Shown piece by piece: positions 8,308 through 16,628 of a stretch of DNA of 64,000 bases. Every line of letters begins with the position of its first letter. The stretch's first letter is position 1. This stretch comes from an uncultured Aurantimonas sp. (lineage in GTDB: Bacteria > Pseudomonadota > Alphaproteobacteria > Rhizobiales > Rhizobiaceae): the NCBI GenBank assembly GCA_947488615.1, contig CANKZU010000002.1:1-64000 (forward strand), written 5' to 3'. Both the position numbers and the translations under genes were made by a program. The notes below the pieces were generated by a model that was given only the letters and a program-made list of their open reading frames with translations, was not told where the DNA came from and did not search any database.

Positions 8308-9095
8308 CGGTCGCATTACAAGGAGAGGTCGGCCCAGCCGGCCTCTCCACCCCGGGATCTGAGCGGGCACCCCGCGTTTCGCTGCAGCAGATTCGCAAAT
8401 CCTTCGGCTCGATCGATGCGCTGCGCGGGGTCGATCTCGACCTTTATCCTGGCGAGTGCCTGGGTCTCGTCGGCGACAATGCCGCGGGAAAGTCGACGCT
8501 GACCAAGGTTTTGTCGGGCACCTACATACCCGATGGCGGCACCATCTTCATCGACGGGACACCGGTGAAGTTTCTCGGCCCCGGCGATGCCAGGGACCGG
8601 CATATCGAGATGGTCTTCCAGGACCTCAGCCTGTGCGACACGATCGATGTGACGGGCAACCTGTTCCTCGGGCGGGAGATTACCCGCGGCGGTTTTCTCG
8701 ACCAGCGCGCGATGAAACGCGAAGCCCGCAAGATGCTCGATGCGCTGGAGATCAAGATCCCCAACCTGTCCTTGAAGGTCGCGCAATTGTCGGGCGGGCA
8801 GCGCCAGGCCATCGCCATCGCGCGCGCCGCCTCCTTCGATCCCCGCGTCCTGATCATGGACGAGCCGACATCGGCGCTCGCGGTGGCTGAAGTCGAGGCG
8901 GTTCTCGCGCTGATCAACCGGGTGAAGGCCAGCGGAGTGTCGGTCGTTCTCATCACTCACCGGTTGCAGGATCTGTTTCGCGTCTGCGACCGGATCGCGG
9001 TCATGTACGAGGGCACGAAGGTCGCCGAGCGCCAGGTCGAGGAGACCAATCTGGAGGATCTGGTGCGCCTCATCGTCGGCGAGGGGGTGCATTGA
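8304..9095 (+). CDS. FrcA-like single-domain sugar ABC transporter ATPase
   Basis: A 263-residue nucleotide-binding protein with Walker A GDNAAGKST (57-65), signature QLSGGQRQ, Walker B LIMDEPTSALA and the H-loop LITHRL. Unlike RbsA or XylG, which carry two fused ATPase domains, this is a single domain as in FrcA of the rhizobial fructose transporter; the ALAVAEVE continuation after Walker B is also FrcA-like. No ATG is usable at the front; the best start is TTG 8304, which overlaps the binding-protein stop (TTGA). Confidence 0.85.
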   Translation: MTVALQGEVGPAGLSTPGSERAPRVSLQQIRKSFGSIDALRGVDLDLYPGECLGLVGDNAAGKSTLTKVLSGTYIPDGGTIFIDGTPVKFLGPGDARDRHIEMVFQDLSLCDTIDVTGNLFLGREITRGGFLDQRAMKREARKMLDALEIKIPNLSLKVAQLSGGQRQAIAIARAASFDPRVLIMDEPTSALAVAEVEAVLALINRVKASGVSVVLITHRLQDLFRVCDRIAVMYEGTKVAERQVEETNLEDLVRLIVGEGVH

Positions 9096-9096
9096 C

Positions 9097-10098
9097 ATGG
9101 TGACCTATACCAGCCGGTCGGAGGGATCGCGGACCAACGACTTCCTGTCCGAGCACGCCCAGGTCCTCTCCATCACCGGCTTCTTCCTCGTTTGCCTCGT
9201 CTTTTTCTCGTTCCAGACGGCGACGTTTCTGACGACGGGCAACGTTCTCAATCTGTTGCGTCAGGCCGCCCCGGTCCTCGTCGTCGCCAGCGCCATGACC
9301 TTCGTCATCACCACGGCCGGCATCGATCTGTCGGTTGGCTCGCAGGTCGCGCTCGTCAACGCCCTGGCCGCCATTGCCATTGCGGCCGGCGTTCCCTGGC
9401 CGCTTGTCGTGGCGATGATGCTGGCGACGGGCGCGGCGATCGGCCTCTTACAGGGCTGGTTCGTCGCCCATCAGGCGATCCCGGCCTTCATCGTGACCTT
9501 GGCGGGGCTGTCGATCTTTCGCGGGTTGGCCCTGCTCCTGACCAAGGGCTATTCGATTCCGATCCGTGATGCCGAAGGCTTCACCTATCTCGGGCGCGGG
9601 GCGTTCCTCGGCATACCGGTCCCGGCGATCCTCGCGGTCCTCGTCGCCATCCTCGCCTATGTGGTCCTGACCAAGATGCGTTATGGCCGCCAGGTGGTCG
9701 CGGTCGGTGCCAATATGGAAGCTGCGCGCCGCGTCGGCATGCCGGCCAAATGGATCACCGCCTCGGTCTACGGTCTCACCGGCCTTGCCTCGGCCTTCGC
9801 CGGCCTCCTCATCGCCGCGCGGCTCGGGTCTGGCTCCTCGAACGCGGCCGTCGGCTTCGAGCTCGACGTCATCGCGGCCGTGGTGCTGGGCGGCACGTCG
9901 CTGATGGGCGGCCGCGGCACCATTATCGGGACGGTGCTCGGAACTCTGACCATCGCGGTCATCGGCAATGGTCTCATCCTGATGCACATCTCGCCCTTTT
10001 TCACCCAGATCGTCACCGGCGTGATCATTCTGGCGGCGATCTGGCTGAACACGCGCATCTTCTCCTCCGGCCTGCGGATCGGGCGGCGAAAGATCTAG
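9097..10098 (+). CDS. RbsC/FrcC-type sugar ABC transporter permease
   Basis: A 333-residue inner-membrane permease with eight to ten hydrophobic helices starting near residue 24. The segment ITTAGIDLSVGS (about 69-80) and the later GGTSLMGGRGTIIGTVLG are conserved in the branched-chain/ribose permease family. It starts one base after the ATPase stop and completes the importer begun by the two preceding genes; the phosphotriesterase-family gene follows after 12 bp in the same operon. Confidence 0.9.
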   Translation: MVTYTSRSEGSRTNDFLSEHAQVLSITGFFLVCLVFFSFQTATFLTTGNVLNLLRQAAPVLVVASAMTFVITTAGIDLSVGSQVALVNALAAIAIAAGVPWPLVVAMMLATGAAIGLLQGWFVAHQAIPAFIVTLAGLSIFRGLALLLTKGYSIPIRDAEGFTYLGRGAFLGIPVPAILAVLVAILAYVVLTKMRYGRQVVAVGANMEAARRVGMPAKWITASVYGLTGLASAFAGLLIAARLGSGSSNAAVGFELDVIAAVVLGGTSLMGGRGTIIGTVLGTLTIAVIGNGLILMHISPFFTQIVTGVIILAAIWLNTRIFSSGLRIGRRKI

Positions 10099-10110
10099 AA
10101 AGGGGGTTTC

Positions 10111-11190
10111 ATGTCCCTGTTGGACAGCGGCGAGCGATCCATGGCCCATGTCGGGTCTGGCCAGGTGATGACGGTGAACGGGCCGGTGCCGGTCGCAACG
10201 CTCGCGACCACGCTGATGCACGAACACATCCTCAACGACTGCCGCTGCTGGTGGAATCGGCCGACGGAGCCGGGTCGCCAGCATCTGGCGACGTCGCCGG
10301 TCCATCTCGGGATCATCGGCGAACTCAGGATGGACCCGTTCGTCAATCTGCACAATTGCGCCCTCGACGACGAGACGCTGGCCATCGCCGAGCTTGATCG
10401 CTTCGTTCGGCTGGGCGGCAGGACCGTGGTCGATCCCACCTGCCGGGGCATCGGCCGCAACCCTCAGGCGCTGGGCCGGATCGCGAAGGCGACCGGCCTC
10501 AACATCGTGATGGGCGCCGGCTATTATCTCCAGTCCTCGCATCCGCCCGAGGTCGCCTCGCTGTCGATCGACGCCATCGCCGACGAGATCGTCGCGGAGG
10601 CGCTGGTCGGCGTCGACGGGACGAATGCCAGAATCGGCCTGATCGGCGAGATCGGCGTCTCGTCTGATTTCACCGCCGATGAGGAAAAAAGCCTGCGTGG
10701 CGCGGTGCGTGCGCAGGCGCGCACCGGCCTGCCGCTGATGGTGCACCTGCCCGGCTGGTTTCGGCTGGCGCACCGGGTTCTCGACATCGTCGAAGCGGAG
10801 GGCGGCGACGTCGCTCAAACCGTTCTGTGCCACATGAACCCGTCCCATGACGATTTCGCCTATCAGGACGAACTCGCCAGACGCGGCGCATTTCTCGAAT
10901 ACGACATGATCGGGATGGATTTCTTCTATGCCGACCAGGGCGTGCAGTGTCCCTCGGACGAACAGAACGCCATGGCGATCATGCGGCTGATCGATGCCGG
11001 TCATCTCGATCGCATCCTGCTGTCACAGGACGTCTTCCTGAAGATGATGCTGAGCCGGTACGGCGGCTTCGGCTATGACCACGTCCTGAAGAATTTCGTC
11101 CCGCGCCTCAAACGGCACGGGGCCAGCGACGCCATCATCGACGCCCTGTTGGTCGCCAACCCGGCCCGCGTTTTCGCGTCCGCAGCGTGA
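10111..11190 (+). CDS. phosphotriesterase-family (PTE-like) metal-dependent hydrolase
   Basis: A 359-residue amidohydrolase-superfamily protein of the phosphotriesterase/lactonase group. The metal ligands can be placed: H37 and H39 in MHEHIL, E180 in LIGEIG in place of the carboxylated lysine of classical PTE, H212 in MVHLPG, H241 in LCHMNP, and D307 in LLSQDVF. Members with a bridging glutamate are usually lactonases or act on sugar-derived lactones rather than on organophosphates. Its place directly behind a sugar importer and before a kinase fits opening of a sugar lactone or removal of an ester from the imported compound, but this is inference. Confidence 0.85.
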   Translation: MSLLDSGERSMAHVGSGQVMTVNGPVPVATLATTLMHEHILNDCRCWWNRPTEPGRQHLATSPVHLGIIGELRMDPFVNLHNCALDDETLAIAELDRFVRLGGRTVVDPTCRGIGRNPQALGRIAKATGLNIVMGAGYYLQSSHPPEVASLSIDAIADEIVAEALVGVDGTNARIGLIGEIGVSSDFTADEEKSLRGAVRAQARTGLPLMVHLPGWFRLAHRVLDIVEAEGGDVAQTVLCHMNPSHDDFAYQDELARRGAFLEYDMIGMDFFYADQGVQCPSDEQNAMAIMRLIDAGHLDRILLSQDVFLKMMLSRYGGFGYDHVLKNFVPRLKRHGASDAIIDALLVANPARVFASAA

Positions 11191-11230
11191 CCGTTTTCCC
11201 CATCGCGACCTCGAAGGACCATCATCTCAA

Positions 11231-11998
11231 ATGACGAAAAAGATCCTCCTTGTCGGCGAAAGCTGGGTTAGCTCCGCGACCCACTACAAAGGCTTCGACC
11301 AGTTCGGCAGCGTCACGTTTCATCTGGGCGCCGAACCGCTTGTGGCGGCGCTCAAAGGCTCGCAATTCGAGCTCGTTTACATGCCGGCTCACGAGGCGGT
11401 CGACAAATTTCCCTACGAGCTGGCGGGACTGGCCGAGTACGACGCCATCATCCTGTCGGACATCGGGGCGAACTCGCTGCTCCTGCCTCCCGATGTCTGG
11501 CTGCACATGCGCACGGTGCCGAACCGGCTGAAGCTGATCCGCGAATGGACGCTCGGCGGCGGCGGCTTGCTGATGTGCGGCGGTTACTTCTCGTTCCAGG
11601 GGATCGACGGCAAGGCCCGGTGGGGCCGCACGGCGGTGGAAGAGGTCCTGCCGGTCACCTGTCTTCCCTATGACGATCGCGTCGAGATCCCCGAGGGCGC
11701 GCGTGCCGTGCCGGTCGCTTCGCCCGACCATCCCTTGCTGGCGGGCCTTGGCGGCGAGTGGCCCGTGCTGCTTGGCGTGAACGAGGTGCGCGCCAAGGAG
11801 GGTTGCGAGGTCGTGGCGCGCCTGCCGGACGAGCAGGGCGGCCATCCGCTTCTTGTCAGCGGAACCTTCGGGGAGGGCCGAAGCATCGCCTGGACCTCGG
11901 ACATCGGCCCCCACTGGCTTTCACCGGCCTTCTGCGAGTGGGACGGCTACGGCAGACTGTGGAAGAATATCCTCGGCTGGCTGACCGAGGCGCGCTGA
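11231..11998 (+). CDS. GATase1-like (putative glutamine amidotransferase, pfam07090-type) protein
   Basis: A 255-residue cytoplasmic protein with a class-I glutamine-amidotransferase-like Rossmann fold. The protein opens with KILLVGESWVSSATHYKG, and a nucleophile-elbow-like cysteine is present at C116 in GGLLMCGGYFSFQG. A GEGRSIAWTSDIGPHW motif lies near the C-terminus. Proteins of this kind are found beside sugar transporters and ThuA-like proteins and have no established reaction. It is the fifth structural gene of the operon, 40 bp after the PTE-like gene, and converges with the kinase gene on the opposite strand 28 bp downstream. Confidence 0.75.
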   Translation: MTKKILLVGESWVSSATHYKGFDQFGSVTFHLGAEPLVAALKGSQFELVYMPAHEAVDKFPYELAGLAEYDAIILSDIGANSLLLPPDVWLHMRTVPNRLKLIREWTLGGGGLLMCGGYFSFQGIDGKARWGRTAVEEVLPVTCLPYDDRVEIPEGARAVPVASPDHPLLAGLGGEWPVLLGVNEVRAKEGCEVVARLPDEQGGHPLLVSGTFGEGRSIAWTSDIGPHWLSPAFCEWDGYGRLWKNILGWLTEAR

Positions 11999-12026
11999 TG
12001 GCCATGTCGGGCGATCCGAGCAACGC

Positions 12027-12926
12027 TTATCGTCTCCCAAGCAGGGTCGACAGTTCGGCGCGCGTCGGAAAGGCCGATCGCGTGCCGGGGCGTCCAATGG
12101 TCAGTGCGGCGGCGCGTCCCGCGCATTCCAGACAGGCGCGGTCGATCCGCATACCGTCGTCGGCGATCGCGGCGACGAGGACGGCGAGAAACGTGTCGCC
12201 GGCGCCCGTCGTGTCGACGACCGTGCAGGGTTCGGCCGGGACATGCCGCACCGAATTCGCGTCGCAGAGAAGGGCGCCATCGTCGCCGAGGGTGACAATC
12301 ACGTTGGGAATGCCGGCGGTGATCAATGCCCGCCCCGCCGCCTCGCGGTTGCGCCCGGTGAAGAATTCGGCCTCGCCGTCATTGGCGACCAGCAGGTCGA
12401 CCAATGACCAGAATTCGGCGAAATCGGCATGGGCCGGGGAGGGATTGAAGACGGTCGTCAGGCCCTTCGCTCTGCCATGCGCGAGCGCGAACGCGGTGAC
12501 ATGTGTCGCCAGATTGCCCTGCAGCAACAGGATGTCGCCAGGTTCCGCGTCGGACAGCGCGGCGACGATATCGTCGCGTACAAGACTTTCCGCCGCCTGT
12601 GTGGTCGTCACGATCGAATTGTCGCCGCTCGCCGTGGAGAGGATGATGGAGACGTCGGTCGGAACGGACGCCTGGCGCAACAGGCCAAGCGGCACGCCTT
12701 CGTTCCCGAGTTCGCCCTTGAGCCACCGCCCTCGCTCATCGTCGCCGATGGCAGCCAACAGCCTGACGGGAAGGCCGGCGCGGGCGAGAACGATCGCCTG
12801 GTTCGCACCCTTGCCGCCGATATCGCGGGAAATCTGCCGCCCGAGGATGGATTCCCCGATTTTTGGCAGGGCCTCGATCTTGAACGTCTCATCGGCCGCG
12901 ACATTACCGATAACATAAACAGTCAT
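12027..12926 (-). CDS. ribokinase (PfkB) family carbohydrate kinase
   Basis: A 299-residue PfkB-family kinase. The sugar-binding motif GGKGANQA is at residues 38-45 and the catalytic motif DTTGAGDTF places the base at D244. The overall length and both motifs fit ribokinase, though other pentose or nucleoside kinases are close. A GTG codon directly upstream (12927-12929) is an alternative start. It is transcribed against the transporter operon and divergently from the BtpA-like gene, with only 23 bp between the two starts, so the two genes probably share a regulatory region. Confidence 0.85.
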   Translation of the reverse strand: MTVYVIGNVAADETFKIEALPKIGESILGRQISRDIGGKGANQAIVLARAGLPVRLLAAIGDDERGRWLKGELGNEGVPLGLLRQASVPTDVSIILSTASGDNSIVTTTQAAESLVRDDIVAALSDAEPGDILLLQGNLATHVTAFALAHGRAKGLTTVFNPSPAHADFAEFWSLVDLLVANDGEAEFFTGRNREAAGRALITAGIPNVIVTLGDDGALLCDANSVRHVPAEPCTVVDTTGAGDTFLAVLVAAIADDGMRIDRACLECAGRAAALTIGRPGTRSAFPTRAELSTLLGRR

Positions 12927-13035
12927 CACGATCTCAAGTTGGAATCAATATGCAGATTATATCTACAGAAAAGCGAAGTGCAATATCCGAAATCTTCAAA
13001 AGAGATAAAGTAATAATTGGAGTTGTTCATTGCGA
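12927..13035. promoter_or_regulatory. AT-rich divergent start region of the kinase and BtpA-like genes
   Basis: Only 23 bp separate the kinase and BtpA-like starts, yet the region and the first 25 to 30 codons of the BtpA-like gene are clearly AT-rich against a GC-rich surrounding. A promoter for either gene must therefore overlap coding sequence. I see no LacI-type operator here like that at 6237-6273. Confidence 0.4.
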
Positions 13036-13804
13036 AGCCTTTCCCGGCGCGCCCAATTTCCGGAATGGAAACATCACATCGGTGTATGACGCGGCGATGC
13101 GCGATGCCGAAGCTTACGTCGCCGGTGGTGTGCACGGGCTGATTATCGAAAATCACGGCGACATCCCGTTCCTGAAGCCGGATCTCATCGGCCCGGAGAC
13201 GGCCGCTTTCATGAGCGTCATTACCGATCGGGTCAGGCGGGAAATCGGCGTGCCGCTTGGGATCAACGTGCTTGCCAACGCCGCTATCCCGGCCCTGGCG
13301 ATCGCCTTGGCCGGCGGCGCGGACTTCATCCGCGTCAATCAGTGGGCCAACGCTTATGTCGCGAACGAAGGAATCGTCGAGGGTGCCGCGGCAACCGCAC
13401 TGCGTTATCGCGCCCGGCTTCGCGCCGACAACGTCCGTGTCTTCGCCGACAGCCATGTGAAGCATGGCAGCCACGCGATCGTCGCCGACCGCTCGGTTCC
13501 CGAACTGACCCGCGACATCGACTTCTTCCAGGCCGATGCGGTGATCGCCACCGGGCAAAGGACGGGCAACACCGCGACTCTGGAGGAGATCGACGAAGTG
13601 CGCTCCGCCACCCGGCTGCCGCTATTGGTGGGAAGCGGCGTGACCGAGGCGAATGTCGACACGATTCTCGGCCGCACCGAGGGCGTGATCGTCGCGAGTT
13701 CCCTGAAGGAGGGGGGCGTTTGGTGGAATCCCGTCGAGAAAGGCCGGGTGGATGCCTTCGTGCACGCGGCGAGGAGGCAGATTGAGGCGGGAGAGCAGGC
13801 GTGA
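12950..13804 (+). CDS. BtpA/SgcQ-family TIM-barrel protein
   Basis: A 284-residue protein of the BtpA/SgcQ family, a (beta/alpha)8 group related to phosphate-binding barrel enzymes. Recognisable runs are IIGVVHCEAFPGAP near residue 22, GGVHGLIIENHGDIPF near 62, VPLGINVLANAA, ADFIRVNQWANAYV, and the terminal phosphate-loop-like LLVGSGVT and GVIVASSLKEGG. BtpA was named for an effect on photosystem I in cyanobacteria, but proteobacterial members sit in sugar gene clusters such as E. coli sgc and are probably aldolase- or epimerase-like enzymes on phosphorylated substrates. A divergent kinase gene fits that. The first 25 codons are AT-rich, unlike the rest. Confidence 0.85.
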   Translation: MQIISTEKRSAISEIFKRDKVIIGVVHCEAFPGAPNFRNGNITSVYDAAMRDAEAYVAGGVHGLIIENHGDIPFLKPDLIGPETAAFMSVITDRVRREIGVPLGINVLANAAIPALAIALAGGADFIRVNQWANAYVANEGIVEGAAATALRYRARLRADNVRVFADSHVKHGSHAIVADRSVPELTRDIDFFQADAVIATGQRTGNTATLEEIDEVRSATRLPLLVGSGVTEANVDTILGRTEGVIVASSLKEGGVWWNPVEKGRVDAFVHAARRQIEAGEQA

Positions 13805-14460
13805 TGCGACAGGAGTGGGGCTTCGGCGATCAACTGGTCGCCGACCACCAGCTTCTTTGGGACAGGATGCAATCGCATCGATTCGTCATGGATATCGTGG
13901 CCGGGCGGCTGCCTGCAGCGGTGTTCTCCCGTTACCTCGTCTATGAGGCCGGATTCGTCGCGACGGCCGTCCGGATCTTCGCCTTCGCCGTCGCCAAGGC
14001 GCCGACGCTTGGCGAGCAGACTTGGCTCGTCGGCGTTCTCAAGGCGTTGACGGAAGAGCAGATCGCCTACTTTCGGGCGACTTTCGAGCATCTCGGCATC
14101 GATCCGGAACGATACGACCGCGACGATCCACGGGTGACCGACTTTGACCGGGGCATGCTGGAGATCGCCGAGACGGGAGCTTTCGCCGACATCGTCACCG
14201 CGATGTTCGCCGCCGAATGGATGTACTGGCACTGGTGTACGAAGGCCGCGCAGGCAAAGATCGCCGACCCGCTGCTGAGGCAGTGGATCGATCTGCACGC
14301 GGCCGAGAGTTTCGCGGACCAGGCCCGGTGGCTCAAGGCCGAGGTCGACCGGCACGGAGCAATCGCCTGCGAGAGCGAACGGGAACGGCTATCGCGGCTG
14401 TTCGGTAAAGTTCTGAAGCTCGAGATCGCTTTTCACGACGCCGCGTATCGCGACGGTTGA
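13801..14460 (+). CDS. TenA-family protein without the usual catalytic cysteine (TenA_E-like)
   Basis: A 219-residue all-helical protein of the TenA/thiaminase-II/PqqC-like fold. The helix that carries the catalytic Cys of classical thiaminase II (pattern C-x-W-x-Y) reads FAAEWMYWHW at 136-145, so the Cys is replaced by A138 with E139 beside it. This resembles the TenA_E subgroup, some of which act on formylamino-pyrimidines or other amides. It is translationally coupled to the BtpA-like gene (GTG 13801 overlaps by 4 nt; ATG 13804 is the alternative). No other thiamine gene is near, so a role in the sugar/nucleoside-like pathway of this cluster is as likely as thiamine salvage. Confidence 0.8.
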   Translation: MMRQEWGFGDQLVADHQLLWDRMQSHRFVMDIVAGRLPAAVFSRYLVYEAGFVATAVRIFAFAVAKAPTLGEQTWLVGVLKALTEEQIAYFRATFEHLGIDPERYDRDDPRVTDFDRGMLEIAETGAFADIVTAMFAAEWMYWHWCTKAAQAKIADPLLRQWIDLHAAESFADQARWLKAEVDRHGAIACESERERLSRLFGKVLKLEIAFHDAAYRDG

Positions 14461-14551
14461 GGCGGGCATGAGATGATTCCGCGGTGGGCGATGGCGGCCG
14501 AGGATATGGCTGAGCCGATCGCAGATCTGATGACGCCGGCCGGGTGGCCTC

Positions 14552-15250
14552 TCAGCACCAGCTGGCCTCATTGGCGGCCGTGTTGCGGAACAGTTCGTGG
14601 ACATTCGCCTCGAGCAGCCGGTAGCCGACATTGCCGAACAGCTTCTGCCGGCCCTCGTTGAGGAGGAAGGTCGGGCTGCCCTCGGCGCCGTGTTTGCGAC
14701 TCATCTGATCGTCGGCGGCAAGCCGCGCCAGCGCTTCGGAGGATCGGATCTTGCGGTGGACGCTGCTGTAGTCGATGCCGAGGCGATCGGCGATCTCCTC
14801 ATGGATCCGCCAGTCGGAAATATCTTTCGCCGACGCGAAGAAGGCGCGGCGCAGCTCCCAGCTCGCGCGCGTGGAAAGCCGGTCGAGATAAGGCAGTTGT
14901 TCGGCCTCGCCGCCCGCCGCGTCGTCCTCGACCAGTTCGACAGCCTTGATGAACAGGTGAGCGCTTGCCGAGCTTCGCGGCCGGGTTTCGAGCCACAGGC
15001 GCTCGTGAACCTCGATATGGGGAAATTTCTTCGCCACCTCGTTGATGTGCTGATTGAACGCCTCGAAGCCGCCACGATCCTTCCAGTTCGTCTCGATTTT
15101 GCCCCAGGCGTCGGGGAAGACAGGGCAGAAATGCGCGTCGATCGCGAGGTCGGCGCCGAATTTCTCCACCAGCGCCTCGAGACGGCGCTGAGCGGCATAG
15201 GCCCAGATGCACAAGATGTCGGAATAATAAGATAGCCGGACCGGGACCAT
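14552..15250 (-). CDS. DsbA-family (FrnE/HCCA-isomerase-like) thioredoxin-fold protein
   Basis: A 232-residue cytoplasmic protein of the DsbA superfamily branch that includes FrnE and 2-hydroxychromene-2-carboxylate isomerase. The redox site following the first strand (SYYSDILCIWAY) keeps only the first Cys (CIWA in place of CPWC), so a disulfide-exchange reaction with two active-site thiols is not possible there; the cis-proline loop GSPTF is kept. The C-terminal residue is also Cys. It lies 127 bp downstream of the sulfide-detoxification operon on the same strand and could be its last gene, perhaps handling glutathione or persulfide adducts. Confidence 0.75.
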   Translation of the reverse strand: MVPVRLSYYSDILCIWAYAAQRRLEALVEKFGADLAIDAHFCPVFPDAWGKIETNWKDRGGFEAFNQHINEVAKKFPHIEVHERLWLETRPRSSASAHLFIKAVELVEDDAAGGEAEQLPYLDRLSTRASWELRRAFFASAKDISDWRIHEEIADRLGIDYSSVHRKIRSSEALARLAADDQMSRKHGAEGSPTFLLNEGRQKLFGNVGYRLLEANVHELFRNTAANEASWC

Positions 15251-15377
15251 GAGAGCGCCTCTTCTTGAATAGCATACGGAAAGATGGGCCGCCTCGGCGG
15301 CAGCCCCGATTATCAGGCCTGAACTCCGCGATCAGCGACGCGCAGAGACGAATACGCCCGCCGGGAGCCCCGCGACT

Positions 15378-16166
15378 CTAAGCGAGCCAGGTCATGGCGC
15401 TCTTGTAGAGCATATAGACGGCGACGACGAAGATCAGCCCGGCGAAGGCCATGTTCAGCGCGCCTTTCTTCTCGGCAAGGCCGCGAGCGGCGATGGCGCC
15501 GGCCAGTCCGCCGGCGATCCCCCCGACGATGAAGACGAGGGCGAGCATCCACAGGACATAACCGGAAAAGGCGTAGCTCAAAGCAGTGGTCAGGCCGAAG
15601 GCGGCGACGGCGAGAAGCGAGGAGCCGACCGCGTTGAGGATCGTCATGCCTGTCGAGGCGATCAGCCCCGGCACGATGAGAAAACCACCGCCAATGCCGA
15701 AGAAACCAGAGAACGCGCCGGTGACGGCGCCGAAGCCCAGCACTTTCGGCGCGTTCTGGCGGTTGCACTCGGCGCCGGCGTCGCCCGCGCTGCCGCGGCG
15801 GCGGAACATCAAGACCCCGACGACGAGCATCAGGATGGCGAACAGAAACAGCAATTGCTGCCCGTCGACGGCCTTGCCGACGGCCGCGCCAGCGAGCGCG
15901 CCGAGGACGCCGGCGCCGCTATAGAGCGCGGCGCAACGCCACTTCACATTGCCGTGGCGGGCGTGACTTACCAGATTGGCGCCGGCATTGACGGCGACCG
16001 CCAGGGCGCTGGTGCCGATCGCCATATGTGCGCCTGGCACGCCGACGAGATAGACCAGCAGCGGCACCGCCAGGATCGAGCCGCCGCCGCCAAACAGGCC
16101 GAGGGTGAAGCCGACGAGCGAGCCTGAGAAGGCGCCAAGCAGATATTGGGACAGGTCGAGGGCCAT
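15378..16166 (-). CDS. TauE/SafE-family membrane transporter
   Basis: A 262-residue protein with about eight transmembrane helices and the internal duplication typical of TauE/SafE exporters: GFTLGLFGGGGSILAVPLLVYL near residue 18 and GAFSGFFGIGGGFLIVPGLI near residue 150. Family members export sulfite, sulfoacetate or related small anions. It is placed after blh and the rhodanese gene, so it most likely removes the sulfite or thiosulfate formed by persulfide oxidation. A Cys-containing, hydrophilic loop (about 125-140) joins the halves. Confidence 0.85.
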   Translation of the reverse strand: MALDLSQYLLGAFSGSLVGFTLGLFGGGGSILAVPLLVYLVGVPGAHMAIGTSALAVAVNAGANLVSHARHGNVKWRCAALYSGAGVLGALAGAAVGKAVDGQQLLFLFAILMLVVGVLMFRRRGSAGDAGAECNRQNAPKVLGFGAVTGAFSGFFGIGGGFLIVPGLIASTGMTILNAVGSSLLAVAAFGLTTALSYAFSGYVLWMLALVFIVGGIAGGLAGAIAARGLAEKKGALNMAFAGLIFVVAVYMLYKSAMTWLA

Positions 16167-16247
16167 CGGACAAGCTTTCGGCCGGCAGCGGAGCGCGTGC
16201 CACGTCGGCGCGCGCTCCTGTTAGCACTTACGGATGGCTGAGAGGCG

Positions 16248-16628
16248 TCAGAGCGTCTCGACTGGCAGGCCACATTCGCGCCAGCCTTTCAGGCCGCCTT
16301 CGATGCTCTTGGCGTTGTAGCCCATCTCGGTGAGCGTCTTGGCTGCCATGGCCGCGCGGGCGCCGGAGGCGCACAACACGTAGACCGGCAGGTTCTTGTC
16401 GAGCGCCCCGGTCAATCCGGCATCGGCGGTCTCGGCCGAGGGATCAGCGCGGGCTTCCAGAAACCCGCGCGGGACGTGGACAGACCCGGCGACGCGGCCG
16501 GTCTGCGCGAGTTCTCCGGCCTCACGCACGTCCAGAATGATGCAATCGCCGCTGTGCGCATCATCTGCGGAAATGGTGCCGGTCGCGGCTTTTGCCTCTG
16601 CAACGTAGTCCTTCACACCCATGATCAT
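16248..16628 (-). CDS. rhodanese-like sulfurtransferase
   Basis: A 126-residue single-domain rhodanese. The catalytic cysteine is C86 in VLCASGARA, in the six-residue active-site loop, after the conserved ILDVREAGE segment at 31-39. It should pass sulfane sulfur between persulfides, thiosulfate and acceptors such as glutathione. ATG 16628 follows AAGGAG at 7 nt and shares one base with the blh stop (TGATG), so the two proteins are translationally coupled and probably work in sequence, as in ETHE1-rhodanese fusion enzymes. Confidence 0.9.
   Translation of the reverse strand: MIMGVKDYVAEAKAATGTISADDAHSGDCIILDVREAGELAQTGRVAGSVHVPRGFLEARADPSAETADAGLTGALDKNLPVYVLCASGARAAMAAKTLTEMGYNAKSIEGGLKGWRECGLPVETL

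Noticed and set aside
9448..11004. 518-codon open frame opposite the sugar permease and PTE-like genes
   Set aside because: Shadow of two motif-complete genes; low-complexity His/Arg/Asp composition.
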